From: JAFALX01 sp050734185
GTDB lineage: Bacteria > Chloroflexota > Dormibacteria > Aeolococcales > Aeolococcaceae
NCBI GenBank assembly: GCA_050734185.1
Contig: JBOHUE010000056.1
Span: forward strand, 1-30,522
Direction: 5' to 3'
DNA length: 30,522 nt
The notes beneath the pieces were generated by a model that saw nothing but the letters and a program-made list of their open reading frames with translations, was not told the DNA's origin and ran no database searches. This document shows, one piece after another, positions 29,649 to 30,522 of the stretch (its first letter is position 1; every line of letters starts with the position of its first letter). The translations under genes were made by a program, and so were the position numbers.

Positions 29649-30392
29649 CTAGCCGAGAGCGGCGAGCGTTTCGTCGATGCTCATCGAGATGCAGGTGAAC
29701 GACGGCGTGTCGCGCACCGTGTGCGTGGAGGCTTCCGACTCGCGCATCTCCTGCACCAGGTCGAGGAAATCGGCGACCGAGTCGCTCTCGAACGCGACCA
29801 CGAACTCCTGATCATCGAGACCAAAGCTGTACGTCGTGTTGATCTTCACGCTCGGGTACCGGTGCCCCATGGCGATGTGCTCGCTCATCTGCCGCTGCCG
29901 CTCCTCGGCCGGCAGGCGGAACCACGCGCGCGTCTTCACGAAGGGGTACACGAACAGATATCTGCGCCCCGTGGGTGCGATGACCAGGCGGTTGCTGCGT
30001 CCCTCCTGGCCGGCGTGCTCGTGCTTCTCCACGTACATGCTGCGCTTGGTCATCGAGAAGTAGCTGTACGGCGAGTCGAGGTACGCGGCGATGCGCAGAC
30101 GGTTGAGCCGCGCCGAGAACTCGTGCAGGTCGTCGACCTTGTCGCTGACCAACCACAGCATGAAATCCGCGTCGCCACGCGTTCCCACGAGGCTGTACGG
30201 ACGGATGAGCACGTTGTCGCGCTCATCGATCTCGCGCACCAGCGCCGCTAATTCCTCACGGTGGGCGGCACGCTCGGTCGCGGCGAGCAGGCGCCACTCG
30301 GGACGCACCGCGTAGAACGCGAAGCGAATGTGCTGGCGCGCCGTGGGCCCCTTGGCCGTCGCATCGCGCACCTGAAGTGTCTGAGTCGCCAT
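29649..30392 (-). CDS. hemQ: Coproheme decarboxylase HemQ (chlorite dismutase-like)
   Basis: A 247-residue enzyme that converts Fe-coproporphyrin III to haem b with peroxide, the last step of the coproporphyrin-dependent pathway. The second half has YLFVYPFVKTRAWFRLP, where Tyr149 matches the catalytic Tyr (Tyr145-147 in characterised HemQ proteins), and MSEHIAMGHRYPSVKINTTYSFG, where His172 aligns with the proximal haem ligand. FGLDDQEFVVAFE and DFLDLVQEMRESEAS complete the fold. Arg replacing a distal polar residue as in true chlorite dismutases is not apparent, so HemQ is favoured. AGGAG lies 6 nt before the ATG. It starts 9 nt after the stop of an upstream minus-strand gene that leaves the window, suggesting an operon, perhaps with other haem genes. 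Confidence 0.94.
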   Translation of the reverse strand: MATQTLQVRDATAKGPTARQHIRFAFYAVRPEWRLLAATERAAHREELAALVREIDERDNVLIRPYSLVGTRGDADFMLWLVSDKVDDLHEFSARLNRLRIAAYLDSPYSYFSMTKRSMYVEKHEHAGQEGRSNRLVIAPTGRRYLFVYPFVKTRAWFRLPAEERQRQMSEHIAMGHRYPSVKINTTYSFGLDDQEFVVAFESDSVADFLDLVQEMRESEASTHTVRDTPSFTCISMSIDETLAALG

Positions 30393-30401
30393 GGCCGGCT
30401 C

Positions 30402-30522
30402 CTATGCTAGCGGCTCGCCGCCGGCGGCCTCGTCGAGCGCGCGCTTGCGCACCAGGCGGTGTTGCCGGCGCACGCGGGCCTGCGCCTGGCGGCGCCGCTC
30501 GTCGTCGTTCTCGGCGATCACC
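30402..30522 (-). CDS. 3' end of an unidentified gene upstream of hemQ
   Basis: The last 39 codons before TAG (30402-30404, minus strand) are open to the window edge and read as a very charged tail, VIAENDDERRRQAQA and then VRRQHRLVRKRALDEAAGG. It ends 9 nt before the hemQ start, and its stop codon TAGGAG includes part of the hemQ ribosome binding site, so the two are probably co-translated. In other organisms this position often holds another haem-synthesis gene, but the tail alone identifies no family. Confidence 0.5.
   Translation of the reverse strand, partial: VIAENDDERRRQAQARVRRQHRLVRKRALDEAAGGEPLA

Noticed and set aside
1..30522. CRISPR arrays, insertion sequences, rRNA genes or an origin
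   Set aside because: No regularly spaced repeats, transposase motifs, rRNA-like stretches or clustered DnaA boxes were seen on either strand.

Overview
This is a 30.5 kb, GC-rich, gene-dense bacterial chromosome segment. Taken together, several features point to a Terrabacteria lineage of the Chloroflexota/Dormibacterota type, though no gene here fixes the phylum. These are: lysine made by the LysW/aminoadipate route (as in Thermus and some Chloroflexota-like bacteria), coproheme decarboxylase HemQ, a LigD-type polymerase, a long two-domain ThyX-like protein, and many start codons preceded at 6-10 nt by a TAnnnT -10 box (leaderless mRNAs). I see no insertion sequence, CRISPR array, rRNA or plasmid/phage backbone; the only mobile-looking gene is one HNH-type ORF just after a tRNA-Gly.

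Layout. 1-4065: a gene-poor 5' stretch, then a FIST sensor gene and a GAF-GAF-GGDEF-EAL cyclic-di-GMP enzyme. 4109-6696: methionyl-tRNA synthetase and an exported DUF5666-like protein. 6739-7375: tRNA-Gly(TCC) and the HNH-like ORF. 7466-11547: an accessory block with a GYD protein, a ParB-like protein, an FAD monooxygenase, a methyltransferase that seems to lack an internal segment, a VOC protein and a CoA-binding protein. 11601-13800: a stand-alone LigD polymerase domain and a cyclopropane-fatty-acid synthase, overlapping tail to tail. 13880-15849: pirin and a VOC dioxygenase-like gene, divergent from a MarR regulator around a clear palindrome and sigma70 promoter. 15878-17279: a thioredoxin-fold protein, a small membrane protein and an A-type Fe-S carrier.

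17280-24413 is the centrepiece: a leader with promoter, possible leader peptide, alternative hairpins and an intrinsic terminator, followed by homocitrate synthase, homoaconitase large and small subunits, LysW, LysX, LysK, LysY and LysZ, tightly packed and mostly overlapping. They convert 2-oxoglutarate plus acetyl-CoA to homocitrate and homoisocitrate, then carry aminoadipate on the LysW C-terminus through ligation, phosphorylation and reduction, and finally release lysine. Homoisocitrate dehydrogenase and the LysJ aminotransferase are not in the window. Because all genes just upstream of the leader lie on the minus strand, its plus-strand terminator can serve only a transcript started within the leader, so transcription attenuation of lysine synthesis is the most interesting regulatory hypothesis here.

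24410-30522: a tandem ThyX-like protein, a GlcF/LutA-like iron-sulfur protein divergent from it, a polytopic membrane protein, a secreted or anchored GH5 glycosidase, HemQ, and the 3' end of another minus-strand gene running off the window.
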